From Rhabditoides inermis (lineage: Eukaryota > Nematoda > Chromadorea > Rhabditida > Rhabditidae): a DNA stretch of 64,000 nucleotides. The notes beneath the pieces are model-generated. The model was not told the origin of the DNA, searched no databases, and saw only the letters and a program-made list of their open reading frames with translations. The DNA is taken from contig CAWZYM010000292.1 of assembly GCA_963966185.1 (NCBI GenBank), forward strand, positions 375,001 to 439,000. Reading direction: 5' to 3'. The translations under genes were made by a program, and so were the position numbers. Shown here one piece after another: positions 44,101 through 54,457 of the stretch (the stretch's first letter is position 1; every line of letters starts with the position of its first letter).

Positions 44101-46395
44101 CGCGGGACGCTGCACCGCCCGGCCGCCGCCGCCGCCACCCACACTCACCACCCCCATCCCGTCACCACCGCCGTCGTGGTCAACGTGGTCCGCGTAGCTG
44201 AATAGAGAGTTGGAAAATACACGTTTCACACAGCAAAGTAACGTGTGAACGAAACCTATCCATAATACCTGACTTGGAACGACTTGCAACTACTCGCACG
44301 AAACACAACCAATAAGTTTCAAACATATTTGAATGAAAAGTAAACGCCTTGCCCCACGTACCCGTGCTGTAGCTGGTATGGCGCGTGTCCAGCCATGCCC
44401 TCAGGGAGGGGCAGTCGAATGTGGTGGTGGTGGTTGTTGACGACGTTGTGCGTGTGCGTGTGGTGGTGGTGGTGCACCTGCAGGTTGCGCGGCTGCGCCT
44501 GAAGCCAATCTCCAGTTAGTCAGTCATACAAAAAAATATGTTTCACTAGCGATACTGTAGACGGTGGATTCTTTTCCGACCAAATCGACAATTCGAATAC
44601 GACTATCATGACTTAATGTCATACAGTTCTACAAGTATGTCGCAATAGCGATACTGAACACAGTGGATTGCTCACATATCAATTTAATGAACATTTCCAC
44701 ATGTGCAATATTCTTCTCGATAAACAAATCCCCAATACGGTATACGGATACATGACCGTGACTTGGCGTAATGTAATGATAAAACCTAACAAATATGTTG
44801 CATCTTCAACAGACTTACTACAGGACACCTTAAGTTGCAATTCGTATGCCAACCGCGAAAGAACCCGGAATCTTTAAAAAAAATATATTCCATTCCCCGT
44901 TCTGATATACGTTTCACGAAACAGACTACACTACAACGAACATTGAGCTTCAATTCTCCGAACTGGCTAAGACGAAAACACAATCTCTCTCTCTCACAAT
45001 TAAGGTGTGTTCAGTCTCTTCGAAAAAGCCCCTTCAAAACGTTTTCGAAGCACACTGTTTGGTCGTGTTTCGAAGGTGTTTCGAAGAGATTGATCGCTAC
45101 TTTAACAATGAGCTTCAATAGACCAAACTGACTACCGAAAACACATATACACCCCCGCACCGACCGTCCTGGTGTTGATCTGTGGGAAGAATGGCTCGGC
45201 CCCTCTGAGTACGTCGTCCCATTGCTGGCTGGCGGCCGCCGCAGCCGCCCGCTCTCTCTCCCTGCCGGGGGAGGGCAGGGGGAGGACGAAGTTGTGCGGC
45301 TCGCCCTCCGAAGAGACGTGCACCTGAACAGAGGCTGGTAACCATTATGTTGTTGTTGTTTGTTTTTCTCCGGCAACATAAATTTAGGTGTGTGATTCTC
45401 CGATTCCGTATGTAGTATTTGCTTTGATTTTTCTCATAGTTCACAGTATAATAACAATAGTTTTGTATGTATAATCCTATAGTAACCTATGGCCGCGTAA
45501 TTAAGGCGCAATCCGGGCTGATGCCTGCAATTAGCCCCTCATTCTGCGAACGTCAGCGCCACGCTAATTACAGTCCGCAACCGCGTTTGCAAGCATTCTC
45601 TCTCTCTCTCTCTCTCTGCTCGTCGCTTCCCGGTTCCCACTGTGCTCCCAGACAGCAGGTGCGCAGACAGTCCATCTTGTGTGGTCGCGCCATTTCCCGC
45701 GCTCTCTCCCATGCAAAGTGCATTCTTTGTTGCGCGGGCGGCTCCCTTTCCCTTCCTTCATGCTTGTTCGCCCTTTTGCGCGCAAATGTCACGCGTGAGT
45801 CACAACACACTCAGACGTCGCCGCACAACAACAAGCAACAACACAGCGATTCAGCAAACCAAAATAATCGAGAGTGAGAAAAAGGAAACCATTCCAAATA
45901 TGGACACGCGCACCTCGTTGAAGGGGGCGTAGGCGGGTTCGGTGCGGTGGCGGGAGCGGTCGGGGGGAACGCGGCGCTCCGCGAACCCGGGGGGAGGCGC
46001 GTCAGAGACGTCGTGGTGGTGGTGGTGCACCTCGTACGGCCACGACGGGGACTCGTGCAGAGACGGACTACAAAACATTATGCAAATGTGGATGACTCTA
46101 AAGAAGACAAGAAACGTTGATAAGCATGAACTCACGTGTATGGTGGTGGCGGTTCGGGCCAAAAGGCAGAGTTGACGGATGGGCCAAGGGGTCCCGGTGG
46201 CGCTAGCGGCGCGGCACTCGGCAACGTCGCATCTGAAATTCGAAACATGTGACCGGAAGTAGTAAACAGAAACAAGTAAACAAAGCGCGTACCTCGCCGG
46301 GGTGAGGCGGGCGCGAAGACGTCGTCGTCGCCGCTGAGGAGATCGCCGAGAAAGTGCTTCTCGGGATCCTCGATAGACGCAGCGAAACTAGCCAT
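38131..46395 (-). CDS. DNAJC14-family J-domain protein, about 870 residues
   Basis: About 20 exons from 46293-46395 down to 38131-38224. The N-terminal 500 residues are disordered, with His runs ([17 protein letters not shown]), Gly runs, and a Lys/Glu block [15 protein letters not shown]. Hydrophobic segments at exons 41642-41748 and 40548-40658 ([15 protein letters not shown]) are the membrane part. The J domain (39915-40054) reads [20 protein letters not shown] and ends with the HPD motif in LVHPDK. Downstream, [29 protein letters not shown] and [16 protein letters not shown] match the metal-binding C-terminal domain of DNAJC14, which regulates export of membrane receptors from the ER. The basic tail ANRRQRKMR also fits. 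Exon edges beyond the first nine are approximate (a few bases). Confidence 0.85.
45598..45617. repeat. Short (CT)n tract in J-domain gene intron 3
   Basis: Twenty bases of CT in the 590-base intron between exons 3 and 4. Confidence 0.8.
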
Positions 46396-47160
46396 CGTGT
46401 GACATCTGAAAGGGAATAGAATGATAAGAGAGTGCGGGATTCAAAGAATAACGAGTCAGCGATAACGGCGGGCAACACGCAACATTTATGCCAAAGACGG
46501 ACCGCGCCTGATTATTACACACTATCAGCCTATCACAACACGATTCTATCCGACGAACAGCGAGAGATCTCAAACTGCGAGAACACGCGGGTTCGACGCG
46601 AAAATCAATCGGCCGCGGGTCTCAAAACGGATGGTGGGAAACGAATCGCGGCAAAGAAAGAAAGATACAACAAACACACCACACCACCACCACCGCACCC
46701 ACGAGAGCTGTGTGCAAATGATCTACCCCCGTGTGTGTGAACAAACTCTGTGAATGTTACACTGGCGGTGAAATGACGTTGAATAGTCGAATAGAATGGG
46801 GGGCGGGGACATTGATACGTGGGAATGGATGCGATTCGACGCGACGGGGCAGGTGCGATGAAGCTTCCGAATTCAGCGAAATCGCCCGATTTGTGTGTAG
46901 CCTGAAGAAGTGGGCCGAATCGACCCTCTTTCAGTTGAGCTGAGCGAGCCAGACGCGCAGTCGCTGCACTCTCTCGCCTGCTCTCACTGCCTGCGCCCTC
47001 CGCGCACTCTCGCATTCCGCCTGAAAATCAGGCAATTCAAACGCGGCGCGTTTTCGCGCGCTAGCCACCCGAAAATAGTAACACGTTGCAACATGCATTG
47101 AACATTTCTTTATTAAATATATACACATCTGTACAACGTTCCTAGTACCCGAATAAAAAG
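46396..47160. other. Spacer between two minus-strand genes
   Basis: It contains the upstream region of the J-domain gene and the 3' flank of the F-box gene. AATAAA on the minus strand at 47114-47109 is a likely polyadenylation signal for the F-box gene. A 136-codon minus frame here is GC-driven and not supported. Confidence 0.5.
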
Positions 47161-48290
47161 TCACACGTTCTGGGCGAGTTTGAATTCTTCTAGTGCGTCC
47201 TCGATGGACGAGTGTTGAAAGACGGTGGGTTCAGCCACAACCTTGTGTACTGGATGGTCGGGTCGATCGCACAGGAAGCGAGGAATGACCACAGTGAGCG
47301 GACGGCGCTCCGACGGCAACGCGCACAACATCTCCATCCACGCCGTGCGCGACACAAAGCTGCAAGGGGTACTGTAAGATGTGCACTGTAGATCCTTGGA
47401 TACTGTATCTACCGTACATCTTGCTCTCGTCGACGATGAGTGTGGTGGTTGTCGGGGGCAGGTGTCGGATGAAGAAGTGCATCTGCTGTCTGACATTCAC
47501 CCCCTGTATGCGGACAGTGTGTATGGGAGGCAGATGGCAGGGCAGCACACCGCCCTGCAAACAGTCACTCACAAAGGGTTTTGTCGGTTCTCTCTACTTT
47601 GGTCTGAGTGAGAACATATGACATTTTGGTATCTTTTTTTCGAATGTTACAGACGTCTGACGCTGAGTGAGGCGAGACAGAGTCAAATACAACTCTGTTT
47701 TTTTTGTGGCTACCGTACCTGTGAGAAGAACACCGTCTCCGCCGTGCACACATCGTGCGGGATGTCGAGAGTCTGAACTCAATCAATCGATAATCAATCG
47801 ATAATCGTACCTGGATGCTGGTGCTGTGGCTGACGAGGTGAAGGAATGCGTGGCAGTCGGTGATGCCGTCGACGGATTCGAGGGACAGCTCTCGGAGGGA
47901 GGGAAGGCGGCGGCAGAGGGACTCGACGAGGCAAGGGGGCACCTGGAAACGACCCCTCTCTCTCCCTCTCCCTCTCTTTCGCCCTCTCCCTCTCACCTTC
48001 ACTCCCTTGATAGACAGCCTCTCCAGTCCCCTGTTCATCTCCTCCAGGTGCCAGCCTCGCAGCTCCCCGCACCTCCTCCTCTCCGACGGTTCGAAGTGCA
48101 GCTTCTTGATCTATAAACACAAACCGTAATCATTTCAAACTACAGGACTCCAATCTACCGCACCTGCAGGTTCTTCAGACGGGGCAGTGCGAGTAGCGTC
48201 TTCAACACGTCTCCGTCGATGAAGTCGCAGTCATCGGAGAAGAAGAGGTTGTAGAGGAAGAGCGACTCCACGTTGCGCAGACCCTGCGAG

Positions 48291-48342
<52 letters not shown>

Positions 48343-48966
48343 TCTCTCCACCTTCAAATGCTCCGAGTGCACTCGCAGTTGCGGCGACACTAGGTGCAGC
48401 TCTCTGAAGGATACAGTAGACTACCGTATCCGCACCCTATCATAATCCTAATCCACCTACCGTACCTCAGGCACACCATCCTCGGTAGGAAGAATAGCGG
48501 CGAGGGCGCAAAGTCCCAGCAGGCGTACACCATCGCTTTCGCGAACGACGTGAGCTCCACCTACAGTAACACAAATTCATAGTACCGCAATTCTATCACA
48601 GAGCAATAAAGATTGTTCAGTCATGCAAAAACGTACTATACTCCGCAAATACAGCAACCCGAATCTGAAGTACCGTAATCCGTACCGTGTTATCGTATAC
48701 CTCCAGCTTCCTGACATCGTGCCAGCGCTGCATCACATAGGCGTAATCGGAGCACAGCAACATCAGCTGATTCCTCTGGCGGATAGTGAGGAAGGGGACC
48801 ATGTTGGACAAGATGTCCAGCGACAGCCTGGAAAGACCATCCTCTCTCTCCCTCTCCCCCCCCCCCCCCCTCTCTCTCCCCTCTCTCTCTCTCTCTCTCT
48901 CTCCCTCTCTCTCTCTCCCTCTCTCTCTCTCCCTCACCTCGCCGGCTGCTCCTGCTCCACCCGCAT
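47161..48966 (-). CDS. F-box protein with Leu-rich C-terminal part, about 355 residues
   Basis: Ten exons: 48938-48966, 48701-48827, 48466-48560, then about 48355-48405, 48164-48289, 48000-48113, 47812-47943, 47720-47773, 47418-47557 and 47161-47361. After MRVEQEQPA, residues 10-50 form an F-box (RLSLDILSNMVPFLTIRQRN, LLCSDYAYVMQRW), the Skp1-binding module of SCF ubiquitin ligases. The rest alternates LxxLxL-type segments, such as NVESLFLYNLFF, LLALPRLKNLQIKKLHF, RGLERLSIKGVKV and LPSLRELSLESV. These resemble leucine-rich repeats or the FTH domain used by nematode F-box proteins to bind substrates. Phase is continuous where checked. The start is the first ATG before the F-box. The substrate is unknown. 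Confidence 0.7.
48292..48348. repeat. (CT)n microsatellite in F-box gene intron 4
   Basis: On the coding strand GA, following the donor AAG/GTGGAGAGAAAG at 48354. Confidence 0.9.
48841..48935. repeat. (CT)n/(C)n tract in F-box gene intron 1
   Basis: Contains an uninterrupted C run of about 14 (48857-48870). The donor AG/GTGAGGGAGAG at 48937 leads into it on the coding strand. Confidence 0.9.
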
Positions 48967-49396
48967 CGCTCCTTCTCCTCCAAACAATCAGCTGTTTCGC
49001 AGCACGCGCGGGAATCAGCTGGTTTCTCTCTCTCTCTATCTCTTTCCGATCTATCCCAGTCTTGTTTTTGTTTGTTTTTCGCCGTGCGGTGGTGGTGAGA
49101 GAGCGTGAGACGCAGTGAGTGCGGGCGAGAGAGCGTGTGAGCGCGAGAGAGCGCGCCCCGCCCGCGCGATCGGTCAGTGTAAAATGACGGCTTCTCCGGG
49201 AAAAAAGAGATGTCTTTTGTTCGTATAATGGTAACTTACGTTTTCTGTGAAGACATATATATGGTATGCTTGATGGTATGCTTATGAAGAGCGTGTATGT
49301 TCGAGAGTGTGCAAAAATGTAAACAGTTTATCAAGATCAATCGGAACAAGACAATTCATACAATATCAGAGAAGTCAAAATACGTTATTATCACTT
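48967..49396. other. Upstream region of the F-box gene
   Basis: Contains a GC-rich, GAGAG-rich stretch (49096-49165, with GCGCGCCCCGCCCGCGCG) that could be a promoter, and AT-rich sequence without frames. Confidence 0.4.
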
Positions 49397-49663
49397 TTAC
49401 ACACTGCCGTTGCTCCTTTGCCACGCCCGCACGTCGACCTCCCCCTCTCCCCTGTCGTCGGCGTCGTTGACCATCTTCCAGAAGGCACTCAGCCTCTCTA
49501 GCCACATCGCCCACATCTCCTACAATAAGGGGGCCGGGTTAGAGAGGGCGGAGTCTGCACCCCCACCTCCAACTCCTTCGGTCCCATATCGACGCGAGAC
49601 GCCTCCCTTCCATCGGGATGAGTGAGGAAAGTGGTGGCATGGTAGTTCTAATTAGAGAGTTGA

Positions 49664-49716
<53 letters not shown>

Positions 49717-50209
49717 GCACCTTCATGTGGCTCTGGCGTGGCAGTGCATGCGGTAGTTGTAGGAGCCAATGGACGCCGCGAGGACCATCTGTTTCTGGAT
49801 CAGATGTCTATACACCCTCTCACTCGTACTGCCAATATCCACACCACTCGACACCACAACAGACTGTCGCCACACGCCCCTGCAAGCAAGCATTCTACTA
49901 GTTACCGAAATCGTAAAAAGTACTAATGTACTCAGTATTCTGTTCTCACAGCTCACTCGATCAGAATACTGCCATCCACGTAGGCGCTGTATGCGAATGA
50001 GTAGTGAAACTGGGGCAGTGCCGCTTTTTGATGCGACAGCAGCGAGCGAATGTCCGCGTCGCACTCTGCCTCATTCTAAGCGTGATATGGGAGAATGGAT
50101 ATGGGAGATATGGTTGAATGGACCTGTGCGAAGCGCAGTCGTGTCGCAGGCGGCAGCGTCCACAGCCAGCGACTCTTCTCGAACAAGCTCTCCGACTTCT
50201 GTCGCAGAG
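49397..50209 (-). CDS. 3' part of an unrecognised gene next to the satellite
   Basis: Exons on the minus strand: 50124-50209 (LRQKSESLFEKSRWLWTLPP), 49957-50075 (NEAECDADIRSLLSHQKAAL, FHYSFAYSAYVDGSILIE), about 49727-49879 (RHLIQKQMVLAASIGSYNYR), 49567-49647 (FLTHPDGREASRVDMGPKEL) and 49397-49519 (MWAMWLERLSAFWKMVNDAD, to a stop). The first two joins are in phase. The third exon meets TGA just before its donor (HCHARAT-stop), so either the protein ends there or there is a sequence or splice error before the last two coding-like exons. The first exon has a clear acceptor (CCTATAG), so earlier exons must exist, but everything upstream is satellite. No family recognised. Confidence 0.5.
49662..49713. 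repeat. (GA)n microsatellite
   Basis: CT on the coding strand, in the intron between the third and fourth exons of the unrecognised gene. Confidence 0.9.
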
Positions 50210-51859
50210 CTATAGGAGAATGTAGCGCATTAGAATCACACCGTTTTCACAGGATCGTGTGGCATATACCTTTGATGTGAAATGAATGAAATGGGAACAG
50301 CGCAGCATTTACAGGTAGTCAGCGGACACTTTGTTCTCCATCCCTGACATAGTGGTTGTCTTCAAAACACTGCTAGACATCAGAAAATTAGCAATCAATA
50401 CTGTCAATAAATAAATGCCTCTTCGATGTATTTGAAGGCGTGTGGATGAAATGAATGAAATGGGAATAGCGCAGCATTTTACAGGTAGTCAGCGGACACT
50501 TTGTTCTCCATCCCTGACATAGTGGTTGTCTTCAAAACACTGCTAGACATCAGAAAATTAGCAATCAATACTGCCAATAAATGCCTCTTCGATGTATTTG
50601 AATGCGTGTGGATGAAATGAATGAAATGGGAATAGCGCAGCATTTTACAGGTAGTCAGCGGACACTTTGTTCTCCATCCCTGACACAGTGGATGTCTTCA
50701 AAACACTGCTAGATATCAGAAAATTAGCAAACAATACTGCCAACTGCCAATAAATGCCTTTTCGAAGTATTTGAATGCCTGTGGATCGAATGAATGAAGT
50801 TGGAATAGCGCAGCATTTTACAGGTAGTCAGCGGACACTTTGTTCTCCATCCCTGACATAGTGGTTGTCTTCAAAACACTGCTAGACATCAGAAAATTAG
50901 CATTCAATACTGCCAATGAAGGCCTCTTCGATGTATTTGAATGCCTGTGGATGAAATGAATGAAATGAGAATAACGCAGCATTTTACAGGTAGTCAGCGG
51001 ACACTTTGTTCTCCATCCCTGACATAATGGTTGTCTCCAAAACACTGCTAGACATCAGAAAATTAGCAATCAATACTGCCAACTGCCAATAAACGCCTCT
51101 TCGATGTATTTGAATGCCTGTGGATGAAATGAATGAAATGGGAATAGCGCAGCATTTTACAGGTAGTCAGCGGACACTTTGTTCTCCATCCCTGACACAG
51201 TGGTTGTCTTCAAAACACTGCTAGATATCAGAAGATTAGCAAACAATACTGCCAACTGCCAATAAAGGCCTCCTCGATGTATTTGAATGCCTGTGGATGA
51301 AATGAATGAAATGAGAATAACGCAGCATTTTACAGGTAGTTAGCGGACACTTTGTTCTCCATCCCTGACATAGTGGTTGTCTTCAAAACACTGCTAGACA
51401 TCAGAAAATTAGCAATCAATACTGCCAATAAAGGCCTCCTCGATGTATTTGAATGCCTGTGGATGGGATGAATGAAATGGGAATAGCGCAGCATTTTACA
51501 GGTAGTCAGCGGACACTTTGTTCTCCATCCCTGACATAGTGGTTGTCTTCAAAACACTGCTAGACATCAGAAAATTAGCAATCAATACTGTCAATAAATA
51601 AATGCCTCTTCGATGTATTTGAATGCGTGTGGATGAAATGAATGAAATGGGAATAGCGCAGCATTTTACAGGTAGTCAGCGGACAATTTGTTCTCCATCC
51701 CTGACATAGTGGTTGTCTCCAAAACACTGCTAGACATCAGAAAATTAGCAATCAATAATGCCAATTGCCAATAAATGCCTCTTCGATGTATTTGAAGGCG
51801 TGTGGATGAAATGAATGAAATGGGAATAGCGCAGCATTTTACAGGTAGTCAGCGGACAC

Positions 51860-54457
51860 TTTGTTCTCCATCCCTGACATAGTGGTTGTCTTCAAAACAC
51901 TGCTAGATATCAGAAAATTAGCAAACAATACTGCCAACTGCCAATAAATGCCTTTTCGAAGTATTTGAATGCCTGTGGATTGAATGAATGAAATTGGAAT
52001 AGCGCAGCATTTTACAGGTAGTCAGCGGACACTTTGTTCTTCATCCCTGACATAGTGGTTGTCTCCAAAACACTGCTAGACATCAGAAAATTAGCAATCA
52101 ATACTGCCAATAAATGCCTCTTCGATGTATTTGAATGCGTGTGGATGAAATGAATGAAATGGGAATAGCGCAGCATTTTACAGGTAGTCAGCGGACACTT
52201 TGTTGTCCATACCTGACATAGTGTTTGTCTCCAAAACACTGCTAGACATCAGAAAATTAGCAATCAATACTGCCAATAAAGGCCTCCTCGATGTATTTGA
52301 ATGCCTGTGGATGAAATGAATGAAATGAGAATAACGCAGCATTTTACAGGTAGTTAGCGGACACTTTGTTCTCCATCCCTGACATAGTGGTTGTCTTCAA
52401 AACACTGCTAGACATCAGAAAATTAGCAATCAATAATGCCAATAAATGCCTGCTAGACATCAGAAAATTATCTTCGATGTATTTGAATGCCTGTGGATGG
52501 AATAAATGAAATGGGAATAGCGCAGCATTTTACAGGTACATAGTCAGCGGACACTTTGTTCTCCATCCCTGACATAGTGGTTGTTTTCAAAACACTGCTA
52601 GACATCAGAAAATTAGCAATCAATACTGTCAATAAATAAATGCCTCTTCGATGTATTTGAATGCGTGTGGATGAAATGAATGAAATGGGAATAGCGCAGC
52701 ATTTTACAGGTAGTCAGCGGACATTTTGTTCTCCATCCCTGACATAGTGGTTGTCTTCAAAACACTGCTAGACATCAGAAAATTAGCAATCAATAATGCC
52801 AATTGCCAATAAATGCCTCTTCGAAGTATTTGAATGCCTGTGGATGGAATAAATGAAATGGGAATAGCGCAGCATTTTACAGGTACATAGTCAGCGGACA
52901 CTTTGTTCTCCATCCCTGACATAGTGGTTGTTTTCAAAACACTGCTAGACATCAGAAAATTAGCAATCAATACTGTCAATAAATAAATGCCTCTTCGATG
53001 TATTTGAATGCGTGTGGATGAAATGAATGAAATGGGAATAGCGCAGCATTTTACAGGTAGTCAGCGGACATTTTGTTCTCCATCCCTGACATAGTGGTTG
53101 TCTTCAAAACACTGCTAGACATCAGAAAATTAGCAATCAATAATGCCAATTGCCAATAAATGCCTCTTCGATGTATTTGAAGGCGTGTGGATGAAATGAA
53201 TGAAATGGGAATAGCGCAGCATTTTACAGGTAGTCAGCGGACACTTTGTTCTCCATCCCTGACATAGTGGTTGTCTTCAAAACACTGCTAGATATCAGAA
53301 AATTAGCAAACAATACTGCCAACTGCCAATAAATGCCTTTTCGAAGTATTTGAATGCCTGTGGATCGAATGAATGAAATTGGAATAGCGCAGCATTTTAC
53401 AGGTAGTCAGCGGACACTTTGTTCTCCATCCCTGACATAGTGGTTGTCTTCAAAACACTGCTAGATATCAGAAAATTAGCAAACAATACTGCCAACTGCC
53501 AATAAATGCCTTTTCGAAGTATTTGAATGCCTGTGGATGAAATGAATGAAATGGGAATAGCGCAGCATTTTACAGGTAGTCAGCGGACACTTTGTTCTCC
53601 ATCCCTGACACAGTGGTTGTCTTCAAAACACTGCTAGATATCAGAAAATTAGCAAACAATACTGCCAACTGCCAATAAATGCCTTTTCGAAGTATTTGAA
53701 TGCCTGTGGATCGAATGAATGAAATTGGAATAGCGCAGCATTTCACAGTTAGTCAGCGGACACTTTGTTCTCCATCCCTGACATAGTGGTTGTCTCTAAA
53801 ACACTGCTAGACATCAGAAAATTAGCAATCAATACTGCCAATAAAGGCCTCCTCGATGTATTTGAATGCCTGTGGATGAAATGAATGAAATGAGAATAAC
53901 GCAGCATTTTACAGGTAGTTAGCGGACACTTTGTTCTCCATCCCTGACATAGTGGTTGTCTTCAAAACACTGCTAGACATCAGAAAATTAGCAATCAATA
54001 TTGCCAATAAATGCCTGCTAGACATCAGAAAATTATCTTCGATGTATTTGAATGCCTGTGGATGGAATAAATGAAATGGGAATAGCGCAGCATTTTACAG
54101 GTAGTCAGCGGACACTTTGTTCTCCATCCCTGACATAGTGGTTGTCTTGAAAACACTGCTAGACATCAGAAAATTAGCAATCAATACTGTCAATAAATAA
54201 ATGCCTCTTCGATGTATTTGAATGCGTGTGGATGAAATGAATGAAATGGGAATAGCGCAGCATTTTACAGGTAGTCAGCGGACATTTTGTTCTCCATCCC
54301 TGACATAGTGGTTGTCTCCAAAACACTGCTAGACATCAGAAAATTAGCAATCAATAATGCCAATTGCCAATAAATGCCTCTTCGATGTATTTGAAGGCGT
54401 GTGGATGAAATGAATGAAATGGGAATAGCGCAGCATTTTACAGGTAGTCAGCGGACA
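51860..54457. repeat. Shortened higher-order repeat copy, 2,599-bp offset
   Basis: Landmarks 52012 and 52451 recur at 54611 and 55050, an offset of 2,599 bp. This block is therefore an earlier version of the 3,294-bp unit lacking about 695 bp, the equivalent of four monomers. Block limits are approximate. Confidence 0.7.

Noticed and set aside
46605..47015. 136-codon minus-strand frame between two genes
   Set aside because: Its composition is that of GC-rich promoter DNA, it overlaps other frames on both strands and has no family pattern.
4477..49769. Ser-Leu and Arg-Glu repeat frames over the microsatellites
   Set aside because: These are translations of CT or GA dinucleotide repeats within introns or promoters.
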